From 66-474 sp044464225 (GTDB taxonomy: Bacteria > Pseudomonadota > Gammaproteobacteria > Xanthomonadales > Rhodanobacteraceae), in assembly GCA_044464225.1 (NCBI GenBank), contig JBIQLN010000006.1:91746-155745 (forward strand): DNA of 64,000 nt, given 5' to 3'. Under the pieces are notes generated by a model. The model worked only from the letters and a program-made list of their open reading frames with translations, searched no databases and was not told the origin of the DNA. Numbering within the stretch: position 1 is the first letter of the stretch; each line of letters starts with the position of its first letter. The translations under genes and the position numbers were made by a program. Positions 51,214 to 60,156 of the stretch are shown piece after piece.

Positions 51214-52308
51214 ATGGATGGAGGAAGGCATCGATTTTCTTTGGTCGCCGGACTTGCGGCGCTGATGGTGTGGCTGGCCGTGCCGTGGCACGCCGCCCTC
51301 GCGGCCTGCCCGAAACTGCTGATGTTCGACGGCGTCGACTACCGTTCGCAGACCAACGCGGAGGACGCCGCTTATTGGGGCCAGACCGTCGGCGTGCAGG
51401 GCTTTTTTCTGAAAAACGTGATGGACCACTGGAAGGAAGACGTCGGCACCAATCCCCAGAGCGAGCTGTGGCAGAACGTCGCCAGGTTCCAGTCCACTTA
51501 CGCGCCCTACGGCGTGACCGACAATTTCATCAAGGTTGCGCTTTACAAACCCCATGACTGGCACAGCAAGAAGGAAAACGACGCGGTCGTCGCGCGCTTC
51601 AAGCACGCGGCGATGCTGGCGAAATATGCCAAGCTGACAGGGATCGCCGTGGACCTGGAGCCCTATACGCCGACCTGGGGCGGGCCGGCCGTCGGCCCGG
51701 AGCTCGCCACGACCATCGAGCAGGAGGGGCGCGCGATCGGCAAGGCCATGCGCGGCACGTACCCCGGCATGACGCTGATCATCCTGCCGGACGTCCTGGA
51801 TCAGACGCAGGCCTATGCGACATTGCTGGAGCGGATCAAGGCCGGCGTCCACAAGCTGAAGGCGGGCGAGAAGACGCCGGCTTACGACCGCTACGAGCTG
51901 GCCGTTCCCTTCGTCAAGGGACTTTTGTCCGTGAACTGGAGCCATGTCGTGATCGGCATGGAGCAGACCTACAGTCGTTATGCGCGGGGCATGGAACCCT
52001 CGGTGGAACGTACCGAAGCGGATTACGCGCGGCTGATGGGCAAGACGGCGGCATCGATGCACTTCACCGGTGCGCCGGGCCTGTGGCCGCTCGGCCCGAC
52101 CCAGAAGGACAAATCCGAACGCGAGACGCCGGCGAAGTTCGAGGAGCGCCTCCGTGCCGCCTACGCCGCTTCCAGCCGCTATGTCTGGATCTATGGCCAC
52201 GGCAGTGCCTGGCAGACCGATGGCCCGTACGCGGCCGGACCCGTCACCCCCGATTTCGACCGGTTCACGGATGTCGTGCACAGCGTGAAGACGAGTTGCA
52301 GGAAGTGA
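51214..52308 (+). CDS. Secreted protein of unknown family, possible polysaccharide-processing enzyme
   Basis: Product of 364 aa that I do not recognise. From the ATG at 51214, with GGAAGGAG 8 nt upstream, there is a signal peptide ending near residue 31 (PWHAALAA). The mature part looks like an alpha/beta barrel: a strand with LLMFDGVDYRS, the LTGIAVDLEPYTPTWGG segment in the place where glycosidases of TIM-barrel type keep an acidic catalytic pair, and a C-terminal strand SRYVWIYGHGSAW. Its location among exopolysaccharide genes suggests a periplasmic hydrolase or lyase acting on the polymer. No family could be named with confidence. Confidence 0.6.
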   Translation: MDGGRHRFSLVAGLAALMVWLAVPWHAALAACPKLLMFDGVDYRSQTNAEDAAYWGQTVGVQGFFLKNVMDHWKEDVGTNPQSELWQNVARFQSTYAPYGVTDNFIKVALYKPHDWHSKKENDAVVARFKHAAMLAKYAKLTGIAVDLEPYTPTWGGPAVGPELATTIEQEGRAIGKAMRGTYPGMTLIILPDVLDQTQAYATLLERIKAGVHKLKAGEKTPAYDRYELAVPFVKGLLSVNWSHVVIGMEQTYSRYARGMEPSVERTEADYARLMGKTAASMHFTGAPGLWPLGPTQKDKSERETPAKFEERLRAAYAASSRYVWIYGHGSAWQTDGPYAAGPVTPDFDRFTDVVHSVKTSCRK

Positions 52309-52323
52309 CCGTCGGGCGGCCGC

Positions 52324-53481
52324 ATGTCCAAGATCGTCCTGTTCGCCAACACCGACTGGTACCTCTACAACTTCCGGCGTTCGCTTGCGCTGGCGGTGCA
52401 GGAAGCCGGCCACGAGGTGCTGCTGATTTCGCCCGCCGGCGACTACGGCACCCGTTTCCGCGACCTCGGCCTGCGCTGGCAACCCCTGCCCGCGATGGAC
52501 CGTCGCAGCCTGAACCCGTGGCGCGAAATGCGCGCACTCTCGGAACTGGTCGCCTTGTTTCGGCGCGAACAACCGACGCTGGTGCACAACTTCACCATCA
52601 AGTGCGCGGTGTACGGTTCGATCGCGGCGATGCTGGCCGGGGTGCCGGCACGCGTCAATGCGGTGGCGGGCCTCGGTTACGTGTTCGCCAGCGACGACCG
52701 GCGTGCGCGCCTGCTGCGGCCGCTGGTGCGGGTACTGATGCGGTTCGCGTTGCGCGGGCGGCGTTCGCGATTGATCCTGCAGAACCATGACGACGCGCGG
52801 ATGTTCCTCGATTGCGGATTGATCGAGGACGCCCGCGTGCGCGTGATCGCGGGGTCGGGCGTGGACTGCAACCGGTTCGTGTCGGCATCGCGCCCGTGCA
52901 ATCATCCGCCGCGCGTATTGCTCGCGGCGCGGCTGTTGTGGGAAAAGGGAGTCAGGGAATACGTGGAGGCTTCGCGCACGCTGCGGGCACAAGGGCGGCG
53001 CGTTCGCTTCCTGCTGGCCGGCGCTTCCGATCCCGGGAACCCCGCGGCGGTACCGGAGCCCATCGTGCGTACCTGGGTCGATGAAGGTCTGGTCGAATGG
53101 ATCGGGCATGTCGAGGACATGCCGGCGCTGTTCGCGTCGATCGACCTGTTCGTGTTGCCGAGCTATTACCGCGAAGGCCTCCCGAAATCACTGATCGAAG
53201 CCGCCGCCTGCGCGACGCCGCTGATCACCACGGACATGCCCGGCTGTCGGGATGTCGTCACGGATGGCGTGGATGGCTTGATCGTGCCCCCGCGCAACGC
53301 CGAAGCCTTGTGCGCGGCCATCGCACGCGTGCTGGACGCACCGGATCTCGCTCGGAAATTGGGGCTGGCCGCGCGCGCGAAGGCATTGGCCGAGTTCGAC
53401 GAGCGGATCGTGATCCGCCGCACCCTGGCAACCTACGGTGAAGTACTCGGCGGTCCCGCCGCGGTGGCCGCCACCATCTGA
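52324..53481 (+). CDS. GT4-family glycosyltransferase
   Basis: 385 aa, ATG at 52324, 15 nt after the preceding stop. The N-terminus IVLFANTDWYLYNFRRSLA resembles the PglA/WcaL/CapM-type branch of GT4. The donor domain contains LLAARLLWEKGVREYVEA, FLLAGASDPGN, and the E-x7-E region SYYREGLPKSLIEAAACATPL followed by the DVVTDGVDGLIVPP loop. It is probably the first or second sugar transferase of the pathway. It is convergent with the WecA-like gene; a hairpin lies between them. Confidence 0.9.
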   Translation: MSKIVLFANTDWYLYNFRRSLALAVQEAGHEVLLISPAGDYGTRFRDLGLRWQPLPAMDRRSLNPWREMRALSELVALFRREQPTLVHNFTIKCAVYGSIAAMLAGVPARVNAVAGLGYVFASDDRRARLLRPLVRVLMRFALRGRRSRLILQNHDDARMFLDCGLIEDARVRVIAGSGVDCNRFVSASRPCNHPPRVLLAARLLWEKGVREYVEASRTLRAQGRRVRFLLAGASDPGNPAAVPEPIVRTWVDEGLVEWIGHVEDMPALFASIDLFVLPSYYREGLPKSLIEAAACATPLITTDMPGCRDVVTDGVDGLIVPPRNAEALCAAIARVLDAPDLARKLGLAARAKALAEFDERIVIRRTLATYGEVLGGPAAVAATI

Positions 53482-53506
53482 GGCGCGCCGAAACTCCGCT
53501 GCGCGA

Positions 53507-53537
53507 TGCGCAATCCGAGGCGTTTCGCGATTGCGCA
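53507..53537. terminator. Hairpin between convergent glycosyltransferase and wecA-like genes
   Basis: TGCGCAATC (53507-53515) and GATTGCGCA (53529-53537) form a perfect 9-bp stem with a 13-nt loop. No T-run follows, so it may act in both directions with Rho or as an mRNA 3' end stabiliser. Confidence 0.5.
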
Positions 53538-53561
53538 ATGCAACCGGCCGGGGCTGCCGAT

Positions 53562-54734
53562 TCAGTCGGGCCGGTTCCTCGAAGGCTGCGCGGTCGGCCT
53601 CGGTCGAAACCGGATGACCTGGCGCGAAGCCGTGCTGCTGCCGGTGGCGCGTCGCGCCGTGATGCCCGACGATGCGATCAGCGCGGCCTGTTTGCGTTCG
53701 AGGTGCGTGGTGAATGCGCCATACATGGCCGCCACCACCACGAAGGCCACGAGGTTCGCGATGGCCCCGAGTTCCGCATGGATGACCACGCCCACGAACG
53801 GCAGCACCATGGAAAAGCCGACCAGGTAGACGAGCGTGCGGCGCGGACCCAAACCGGCATTCATCAGCAGGTGGTGGATGTGCGTGCGATCCGGGGTGAA
53901 TGGCGACACGCCGCGTTTCAACCGGCGATAGATCACCGCCACCGTGTCCATGACCGGCAACGCCACGCACCACAGCACCAGGCCGGGCGAAATGTGGCGC
54001 GGCGTGCTCTGGCTCAAGGCAATCAGTGTCCATGCGATCACGTAACCCAGCACGACGCTGCCCGAATCGCCGAGGAACACCTTGGCCTTTTTGCCCAGCA
54101 GGCCCAGATTGGCCATCAGGAACGGATACAGCGCCGCGGCCAGCAACAGCACGATGACGGTGAGCGGCGCAGGCATGTCGGGCGCCATCAGCAAGGCAAT
54201 CGCACCGGTACTTACCAGCGCGAGGCAACCCGCCAGGCCGTCGATGCCATCCATCAGGTTGAACGCATTGATCAGCCCGATCACCGCCAGCACGGTAAAC
54301 GGGATGCCCAACCAGCCGAGCTTCAATTCGTAGCCGTGCAGCACCCCGAGCGAGTGCACGTAGATGCCGGTGGTGGCGATCACGGTCAGGATCGCCACCA
54401 CCTGCACGACCACGCGGACACTCACGCGCAACTGGTACCGATCGTCAAGCGCGCCCAGCGCGACCAGCACGCACGCGGTGGCCAGCACGATGTCGTCGAA
54501 CTTCTGCGCGGAACCCAGGAATCGCTGGCCGAGCCACAACCACCCGGCAAGCATGCCGGCGAAGATCGCCAACCCTCCGACCAGAGGCGTGGCAAAGGCG
54601 TGGCGCTTCCGCTTGTCCGGATGATCGAGCAGCCCGACGGGCCTGCTGATCGGCACCAGCACGCACAATCCCAGCGCCGATGCACCGATCGATACAATGC
54701 ATGCCGAAAGAACCGTGTGTGCCGCAGATATCAT
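53562..54734 (-). CDS. wecA: WecA/MraY-family undecaprenyl-phosphate sugar-1-phosphate transferase
   Basis: 390 aa from the ATG at 54732-54734, about 11 membrane helices. Signature motifs are the first-loop GLLDHPDKRKRH, the Asp pair ALDDRYQLR (97-98), NAFNLMDGIDGLAG (157-169), FLGDSGS and HIHHLL. It would attach GlcNAc-1-P or a related sugar phosphate to undecaprenyl phosphate, starting synthesis of the exopolysaccharide or another glycan. It is the only initiating transferase seen in the cluster but points the opposite way. A longer frame to 54836 adds a non-conserved basic stretch. The C-terminal 35 residues are basic and low-complexity. Confidence 0.9.
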   Translation of the reverse strand: MISAAHTVLSACIVSIGASALGLCVLVPISRPVGLLDHPDKRKRHAFATPLVGGLAIFAGMLAGWLWLGQRFLGSAQKFDDIVLATACVLVALGALDDRYQLRVSVRVVVQVVAILTVIATTGIYVHSLGVLHGYELKLGWLGIPFTVLAVIGLINAFNLMDGIDGLAGCLALVSTGAIALLMAPDMPAPLTVIVLLLAAALYPFLMANLGLLGKKAKVFLGDSGSVVLGYVIAWTLIALSQSTPRHISPGLVLWCVALPVMDTVAVIYRRLKRGVSPFTPDRTHIHHLLMNAGLGPRRTLVYLVGFSMVLPFVGVVIHAELGAIANLVAFVVVAAMYGAFTTHLERKQAALIASSGITARRATGSSTASRQVIRFRPRPTAQPSRNRPD

Positions 54735-55103
54735 CCTTGTACGTCTCGGCTGGCAGAGTGGCCAGTATGGGTGACTGCATAAAACACGCGCTGAATATTT
54801 CAATGATTTTTCTTTAATCAATCTGAATACGGTCATTTATTTATTTGAATGCGGTATAAATACGAATGCCCCAAGGTTCGCCTTATTCGCGGGATTATTC
54901 GGAAATTTCGCCAGGCGCGCGTGCACATTCACCGATGGACGGTGCACTCACCCGGCTCGCGTTGCCTCCAGCGTGAGCTGGTACCTGTAAGGCACGAATG
55001 TTGCTTGTATGCTTGGTCCAGGTGCGGAGTAGCACGGGGCCGGATCCTCGCCGCCCCGATCACCGCATTCGCTGCGGGAGTCCGCGGCCACGAGGTTACG
55101 ACA
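54735..55103. other. Region upstream of wecA, AT-rich at its left end
   Basis: About 370 bp. The part 54790-54870 is strikingly AT-rich (runs such as TTTATTTATTTG and TATAAATAC; TATAAA at 54855-54860 is a -10-like hexamer on the plus strand). The remainder is GC-rich; an open frame from 54849 runs into the small membrane protein gene but its first 85 codons do not look like protein. Confidence 0.5.
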
Positions 55104-55370
55104 GTGACAATCACGGACATCGGCATCCTGCTCATCGTGCTCTGCGTCGCCCTCTGGGCGATCGCGGCTGCCCTGCACCGGCATACCGTTCAGCTGGAGA
55201 CGCTGAAATCCCAAATGCAGGAGCTGCTCAGGACGCGGGAGACGCATGGCGGCGATGCCGGGACGGGCGCCGGCTCACCCGGGCCGCGGGACCGGATGGA
55301 CTCTGCGTCGGCGCCTGCATCGACGACATCGGCGTCGAACCTCGCCACGAGGCAGACCATCTCCAAGTAA
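55104..55370 (+). CDS. Small single-pass membrane protein
   Basis: 88 aa from a GTG at 55104, with GAGG about 8 nt upstream. It has one membrane helix at about residues 6-28 (IGILLIVLCVALWAIAAAL), then HRHTVQLETLKSQMQELL, which would form an amphipathic helix, and a Ser/Thr/Ala-rich tail. I do not recognise it. A longer start at 54849 is possible on frame but unlikely. Nearest neighbours are the divergent wecA-like gene and the S9 peptidase 105 bp downstream. Confidence 0.5.
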   Translation: MTITDIGILLIVLCVALWAIAAALHRHTVQLETLKSQMQELLRTRETHGGDAGTGAGSPGPRDRMDSASAPASTTSASNLATRQTISK

Positions 55371-55475
55371 CTTGCGGGACGCCCGCTGTCGCGAACACGA
55401 TCATGCCGGTCGGCACTTGGCTGGCCGGATGGTGGGGTGTAGGTTCGCGGGACCGTTTCGCCCTGGAGGTGCGCG

Positions 55476-57539
55476 ATGAAGTTCCTTCCTTCCGGCCTGC
55501 CGGTGTTCGCCGCGCTATTTGTTGCCGCTTGCACGCCTGCGGCGTTGGCGAAGGCGCCGCCCGCACCCTCAGGCGCCCCCGAAAACGCGCGCATCGAGCA
55601 CATTCTGGCGCAGCGCGCGAAGGTCAAGCGGATTCCGGCGGTGGCGCTTTCGTACGACGGTCAGCATCTGGCGTGGGTGGTGGCGCACGATGAACAAACG
55701 GAATTGATGCTGGGCTCGTGGAACGGGCAGGACGCGCACGCCGTGGCGATTCCCGACGGCTGCCGCGAAGAGGACCTGCGCTGGGCGCCCCGGTGGAACG
55801 CATTGGCGGTGCTGACCCGCTGCAGCATCGATCCTTCCAATACCAAGCCCATTCAGGGTGCGATCTGGCTGATCGACGTGAATGCAGGCAAGCCGCCTCG
55901 CAAACTGGCGGATCTCGACGGCTTCGCCACGGGCATGCAGTGGAGCCGCGATGGCAGGCGCATCGCATTCCTGTTCGTGCCGGGCGCCACCCGGCTGCCG
56001 GCCGCCACGGCCTCCGGCAATCCGCGCGTGGGCGTGATCGGCAAAACCGACGTTCAGGTGCAACACGTCGCCAGCATCCCGGTTTCGGGCGGCAAGCCGC
56101 AACTGCTGACGCCCGATGGACTTTACGTGTACGAATTTCGCACCTCTTCCATCGGCAACCGCATTGCCTACACGGCTGCACCGCCACCCAGCGACAACAA
56201 TTGGTGGACGGCGAAACTGTACGTGCAGGAGGCGAAGGCCGGCGCGGCGCCGCAGGAAATCGTCGACCCCGGGGTGGTCAAGGGCTCCCTGCATGGTTTG
56301 CAGATTGCGCTGCCACGCTGGTCACTCGATGACGCACGCATCCTGTTCATCGGCGGCCTGATGAGCGATCGCGGCGTGACGGGGGGCGACATCTACAGCG
56401 TGCCTGCGTCAGGCGGCACCCCGGTGAACCTGACCGAAGGCGCAAAGGTGACGCCGTCATGGTTCACGTTCCTCGACGCCCGCTCACTGCTGGTGAACCA
56501 GATTGCCAAGGGCAAGGTGCAGATCACCGAATACACGTTATCCGGCAACCACGCGCGCCAAACCCGCCTGTGGTTCACGGCGCCCGGCGTGTTGGGCGAC
56601 GGGCGAGCCGCATTGTCCGTTTCACTGTCAGACAAGTCACCGCGCCGGATCGCCTATGCGGCGCAATCGTTCGATGATCCGCCCGAGGTGCATTCGGGCC
56701 GGCTCACCACCGCGCCGCCACCTGCGGTCACTTCGGTCAACGCCGGGCTTTCGCACGACTGGAGCAAGGCGGAGTCGGTGGAGTGGAACAACGACGGGAT
56801 GGACGTACAGGGCTGGCTGATGTATCCGGCCAACTACGACGCGCACAGAAGGTATCCGATGATCGTGTACGTGCACGGCGGTCCATCGTGGGCCAACCTG
56901 CCGAGCTGGGGCAACAACGCCAGCGCCTATTCCGAATTCGGTTATTTCGTGCTGATGCCCAACCCGCGCGGCAGTTTCGGCGAGGGCGAGCGCTTCGCGC
57001 AGGCCATCCGCAACCAGATGGGCTACGGCGATCTCGACGACATCCTCGCGGGCGTGGACAAGGTCGAGAAGATGCTGCCCATCGACGACGATCGCCTGGG
57101 CTTGACCGGCTGGAGCTACGGCGGCTTCATGAGCATGTTCGCGCCGACGCGCACGAATCGCTTCAAGGCGGTGGTGGCAGGCGCCGGTATTTCCGACTGG
57201 CAGAGCTATTACGGCCAGAACCAGATCGACCGGTGGATGATTCCGTTCTTCGGCGCGTCGCTGTATGACGATCCGGCTGCCTACGCGAAAAGTTCGGCGA
57301 TCAATTTCATCAAGCGCACCAGAACGCCGGCGTTGATCGTGGTGGGCGAACGCGACGAGGAATGCCCGGCGCCGCAGTCGTTCGAGTACTGGCACGCGCT
57401 GAAGACCCTGGGTGTGCCGACCACGCTGGTGGTGTACGCGAACGAGGGTCACCACATCGCGCAGCCGAAGAACCAGGAAGACATCATGCGGCGGTCACTG
57501 GACTGGTTCGGCGAATATCTTTCGGCGGCGCCGCAGTGA
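55476..57539 (+). CDS. Secreted S9 peptidase (acylaminoacyl-peptidase-like)
   Basis: 687 aa with a signal sequence (MKFLPSGLPVFAALFVAACTPAALA; the AAC could also serve as a weak lipobox). A beta-propeller region (about 45-420) is followed by the peptidase domain with GWMLMYPA-type entry (GWLMYPANYD), YVHGGPSW, NPRGSFGEGERF, Ser547 in LTGWSYGG, Asp in GERDEECP and His in NEGHHI. RGS and HGGP are S9C hallmarks. It ends 34 bp from the convergent radical SAM gene. It is the third S9 enzyme in the window. Confidence 0.9.
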   Translation: MKFLPSGLPVFAALFVAACTPAALAKAPPAPSGAPENARIEHILAQRAKVKRIPAVALSYDGQHLAWVVAHDEQTELMLGSWNGQDAHAVAIPDGCREEDLRWAPRWNALAVLTRCSIDPSNTKPIQGAIWLIDVNAGKPPRKLADLDGFATGMQWSRDGRRIAFLFVPGATRLPAATASGNPRVGVIGKTDVQVQHVASIPVSGGKPQLLTPDGLYVYEFRTSSIGNRIAYTAAPPPSDNNWWTAKLYVQEAKAGAAPQEIVDPGVVKGSLHGLQIALPRWSLDDARILFIGGLMSDRGVTGGDIYSVPASGGTPVNLTEGAKVTPSWFTFLDARSLLVNQIAKGKVQITEYTLSGNHARQTRLWFTAPGVLGDGRAALSVSLSDKSPRRIAYAAQSFDDPPEVHSGRLTTAPPPAVTSVNAGLSHDWSKAESVEWNNDGMDVQGWLMYPANYDAHRRYPMIVYVHGGPSWANLPSWGNNASAYSEFGYFVLMPNPRGSFGEGERFAQAIRNQMGYGDLDDILAGVDKVEKMLPIDDDRLGLTGWSYGGFMSMFAPTRTNRFKAVVAGAGISDWQSYYGQNQIDRWMIPFFGASLYDDPAAYAKSSAINFIKRTRTPALIVVGERDEECPAPQSFEYWHALKTLGVPTTLVVYANEGHHIAQPKNQEDIMRRSLDWFGEYLSAAPQ

Positions 57540-57573
57540 CGGCGATGCGAACACGTCCGGTGCAGGGTGGCCG

Positions 57574-58659
57574 CTAGAACAACTCGCCTTGGGGCGAAGC
57601 CTTGCGCGGCGGCGTGAAGTGCGAGCCATCGAGCTGCACGGTGCGGGCGCGTGCGAAGCGGTATTTCCGGCACGCCACGTCGAAACGCCTGCGCAACATC
57701 TCGGCAAAGGGTCCTTGTCCGCTCATCCGGATGCGAAAGTCGGAATCGTAATCGCGCCCGCCGTTCATCTGCTGCACCAGGCTCATCACGTGTGCAGCGC
57801 GTTGTGGTACGTGGATCGAAAGCCACTCACGGAACAATGCCTTCAGTTCCCACGGCAGGCGCAGCACCGTGTAGCCCGCCATGCTGGCGCCCGCCCCGGC
57901 GGCGCGTTCCAGCACCGCTTCCATGTCGCGATCATTCAGCGCCGGGATGATCGGCGCCACCAGCACGCCGGCCGGCACGCCCGCGTCGGTCAGTGCGCGG
58001 ATTGCCTGCAGGCGGCGGTGGGGTGCCGACGCGCGCGGCTCCAGCTTCGAGGCCAACCGGTTGTCGAGTGAATTCACCGACACGAACACGCGCACCAATT
58101 GTCCGTGTGCCATGGGTACGAGCAAATCCAGGTCGCGTTCGACCAGCGCGTTCTTGGTGACGATCGTGCAGGGATGCCGGCTTTCCGCCAGCACTTCCAG
58201 CGCCGCGCGCGTCAGCCGCCATTTCTTCTCGATCGGCTGATACGGATCGGTATTGCTGCCGATGTTGATCGGTTTGGGCACATAACCCGGCTTCGACAGC
58301 TCCGCGCGCAGCACCTCGGCGAGATTGGACTTGGCGCGGATTTTCGTTTCGAAATCCAGCCCCGGCGACAAGTTGAGATAACCGTGTGACGGCCGCGCGA
58401 AGCAATAGATGCACCCGTGCTCGCAGCCGCGATACGGATTCATTGCCTGCTCGAACACGATGTCGGGCGAATCGTTGCGGGTGATCACGCTGCGCGCGCG
58501 TTCTTCGGTGACCTCGGTGCGCGGACGCGGCACGGCCTCGTCCAGCAAGGCGCTTTGCCAGCCGTCGTCTTCGGCGTGATGGCGCACGCTCTCGAAGCGC
58601 CCCTCCGGGTTGGAGGCGGCGCCGCGTCCCTTGATGCGCGCGGGCGGCATGATTTGCAT
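57574..58659 (-). CDS. PA0069-family radical SAM protein
   Basis: 361 aa from the ATG at 58657-58659; an ATG three codons later is also possible. The radical SAM cluster motif is CEHGCIYCFAR (CxxxCxxC) near residue 85. PYRGCEHGCIYC and NIGSNTDPYQPIEK are hallmarks of the Rv2578c/PA0069 family (SplB-like group), whose substrates are unknown. The N-terminal KGRGAASNPEGRFE is also family-typical. It is divergent from the bacteriocin-export operon; the palindrome at 58777-58816 lies between. Confidence 0.88.
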   Translation of the reverse strand: MQIMPPARIKGRGAASNPEGRFESVRHHAEDDGWQSALLDEAVPRPRTEVTEERARSVITRNDSPDIVFEQAMNPYRGCEHGCIYCFARPSHGYLNLSPGLDFETKIRAKSNLAEVLRAELSKPGYVPKPINIGSNTDPYQPIEKKWRLTRAALEVLAESRHPCTIVTKNALVERDLDLLVPMAHGQLVRVFVSVNSLDNRLASKLEPRASAPHRRLQAIRALTDAGVPAGVLVAPIIPALNDRDMEAVLERAAGAGASMAGYTVLRLPWELKALFREWLSIHVPQRAAHVMSLVQQMNGGRDYDSDFRIRMSGQGPFAEMLRRRFDVACRKYRFARARTVQLDGSHFTPPRKASPQGELF

Positions 58660-58776
58660 CACTGCAGGATACGCCGCGCCGTCTCGGCGGCTGCGACTGA
58701 TGAGCCTGCAGGGTGTTGCTGCTTTGCCCCACAGCGCCACGGCGGTTCGCGCCGACATTCTTCCTGCGCCATATGG

Positions 58777-58816
58777 ATTTCGTGCACATCAGCACGAAAT
58801 GGTTATGAGCACGAAA
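58777..58816. promoter_or_regulatory. Palindromic operator candidate upstream of the peptide-export operon
   Basis: ATTTCGTGC (58777-58785) and GCACGAAAT (58792-58800) form a perfect 9-bp inverted repeat with a 6-nt spacer. A third half-site, GCACGAAA, follows at 58809-58816, 17 nt after the second. It lies 65-105 bp before the HlyD-type start and 118 bp upstream of the radical SAM gene. No T-run follows, so a dimeric regulator site is more likely than a terminator. Which regulator is unknown. Confidence 0.5.
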
Positions 58817-58881
58817 GGTGGATGAAAGGTTTGCCTGCTACACCTTGACGGGTGGGGAGTCACAGGGAGCTGAAACAGGGG

Positions 58882-60156
58882 ATGGGGAACTTGTTTCGCG
58901 GTGAAGTGCTGCAAGCACAGCGCGGCCAGTGGATGGGCGCAATCAACCTTGCGACCCCGCTGGCTTTCGTGTGGTGGGCGCTGCTGGCGGCGAGTCTCGC
59001 CGCAGCAATTGTCCTGTTCCTGATCTTCGGACACTACACGCGCCGCGCCGAGGTGACGGGGCAACTCCAGCCCAGCGCGGGCATGCTCATCCTCTCGGCC
59101 CAGACAACCGGCACGGTTACCCGTACGCTCGTCCGCGAAGGCCAGCAGGTCAAGGCCGGCCAGGCGCTGGTCGAGGTATCTGCGGATCTGGTAAGCACCA
59201 GCATGGGCGACACCCACGCCGTGGTCAGCGCGCAGTTGCGCGCGCAGCAGGCGCAGGTCCGAACCACGCTTGCCAATCTCCAGCCGCAGTCCCGAGAACA
59301 AGCCAGGGATCTGCGCAGCCGGATCGGCATGCTTGAAGCGCAGGCCAGGCAGATCGACGAGCAATTGACCTTGCAGCGCGAACAGGCGACCACTGCGACC
59401 GCCTTCGTCGCAAAGATCAAGCCGGTACTCGACAAGGGTGTCATTTCCATTGCGCAGTTCAACGCTTACAAGTCCCAGGCGCTGACGGAGCAAACCCAGG
59501 TGAAGGCCCTGGAGCGTCAGCGGTTGGATGCCGAGCAGCAGTTGAGTTCATTGCAAGCGCAGTTGGCGCAGCTCCCGCTGGATACGGCCGCCAAGGCCAA
59601 CCAGTTGCGCGGCCAACTGGCGCAACTCGCTGCGCAGCTTGCCGAGAGCGAGGCGGCGGGTGGCACGGTACTGCGCGCACCGCGCGCAGGCATCGTGTCG
59701 ACGCTGCTGGTGAAGCCGGGCCAGAACGTCGCTTCCGGTCAGCCGCTGTTGTCCATCCTGCCGCGCGGCTCGGAACTGGAAGCGCAGTTGCTGGTGCCGA
59801 GTGGTGCGATCGGCTTCGTGCATGCGGGTACACCGGTCGTCCTGCGTTACCAGGCCTACCCTTATCAGAAGTTCGGCCAGCAATATGGCGAGGTTTCGCA
59901 AGTCTCGCGCAGCGCACTCAGTCCCGCCGAGGCCGCAAGCCTGCTGGGACAAAGCGTTGCGACGCCGCTGTACAGGGTGATGGTCTCGTTGGACCGCCAG
60001 ACGATCGACGCCTACGGCAAAGCCGAGGCGCTGAAGCCCGGCATGACCTTGAATGCCGACTTGCTGCTCGATCGTCGGAGTCTGTGGCAGTGGGTGTTCG
60101 AACCCCTCTACGGCCTGCGGCAACAACTGGCGATCCACGGAGCCCATCACGCATGA
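58882..60156 (+). CDS. HlyD-family membrane fusion protein for peptide export
   Basis: 424 aa from the ATG at 58882, with CAGGGG upstream; a GTG at 58852 is an alternative. A single membrane helix at about 33-50 is followed by a lipoyl/beta-barrel start (RAEVTGQLQPSAGMLILSAQ, VREGQQVKAGQALVEV), a long coiled coil at about 110-245, then the second lipoyl half (VLRAPRAGIVSTLLVKPGQNV) and barrel. This is the RaxA/CvaA type of adaptor that links an inner-membrane ABC exporter to a TolC-like channel. It overlaps the ABC gene as ATGA. No TolC gene is in the window. Confidence 0.9.
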   Translation: MGNLFRGEVLQAQRGQWMGAINLATPLAFVWWALLAASLAAAIVLFLIFGHYTRRAEVTGQLQPSAGMLILSAQTTGTVTRTLVREGQQVKAGQALVEVSADLVSTSMGDTHAVVSAQLRAQQAQVRTTLANLQPQSREQARDLRSRIGMLEAQARQIDEQLTLQREQATTATAFVAKIKPVLDKGVISIAQFNAYKSQALTEQTQVKALERQRLDAEQQLSSLQAQLAQLPLDTAAKANQLRGQLAQLAAQLAESEAAGGTVLRAPRAGIVSTLLVKPGQNVASGQPLLSILPRGSELEAQLLVPSGAIGFVHAGTPVVLRYQAYPYQKFGQQYGEVSQVSRSALSPAEAASLLGQSVATPLYRVMVSLDRQTIDAYGKAEALKPGMTLNADLLLDRRSLWQWVFEPLYGLRQQLAIHGAHHA

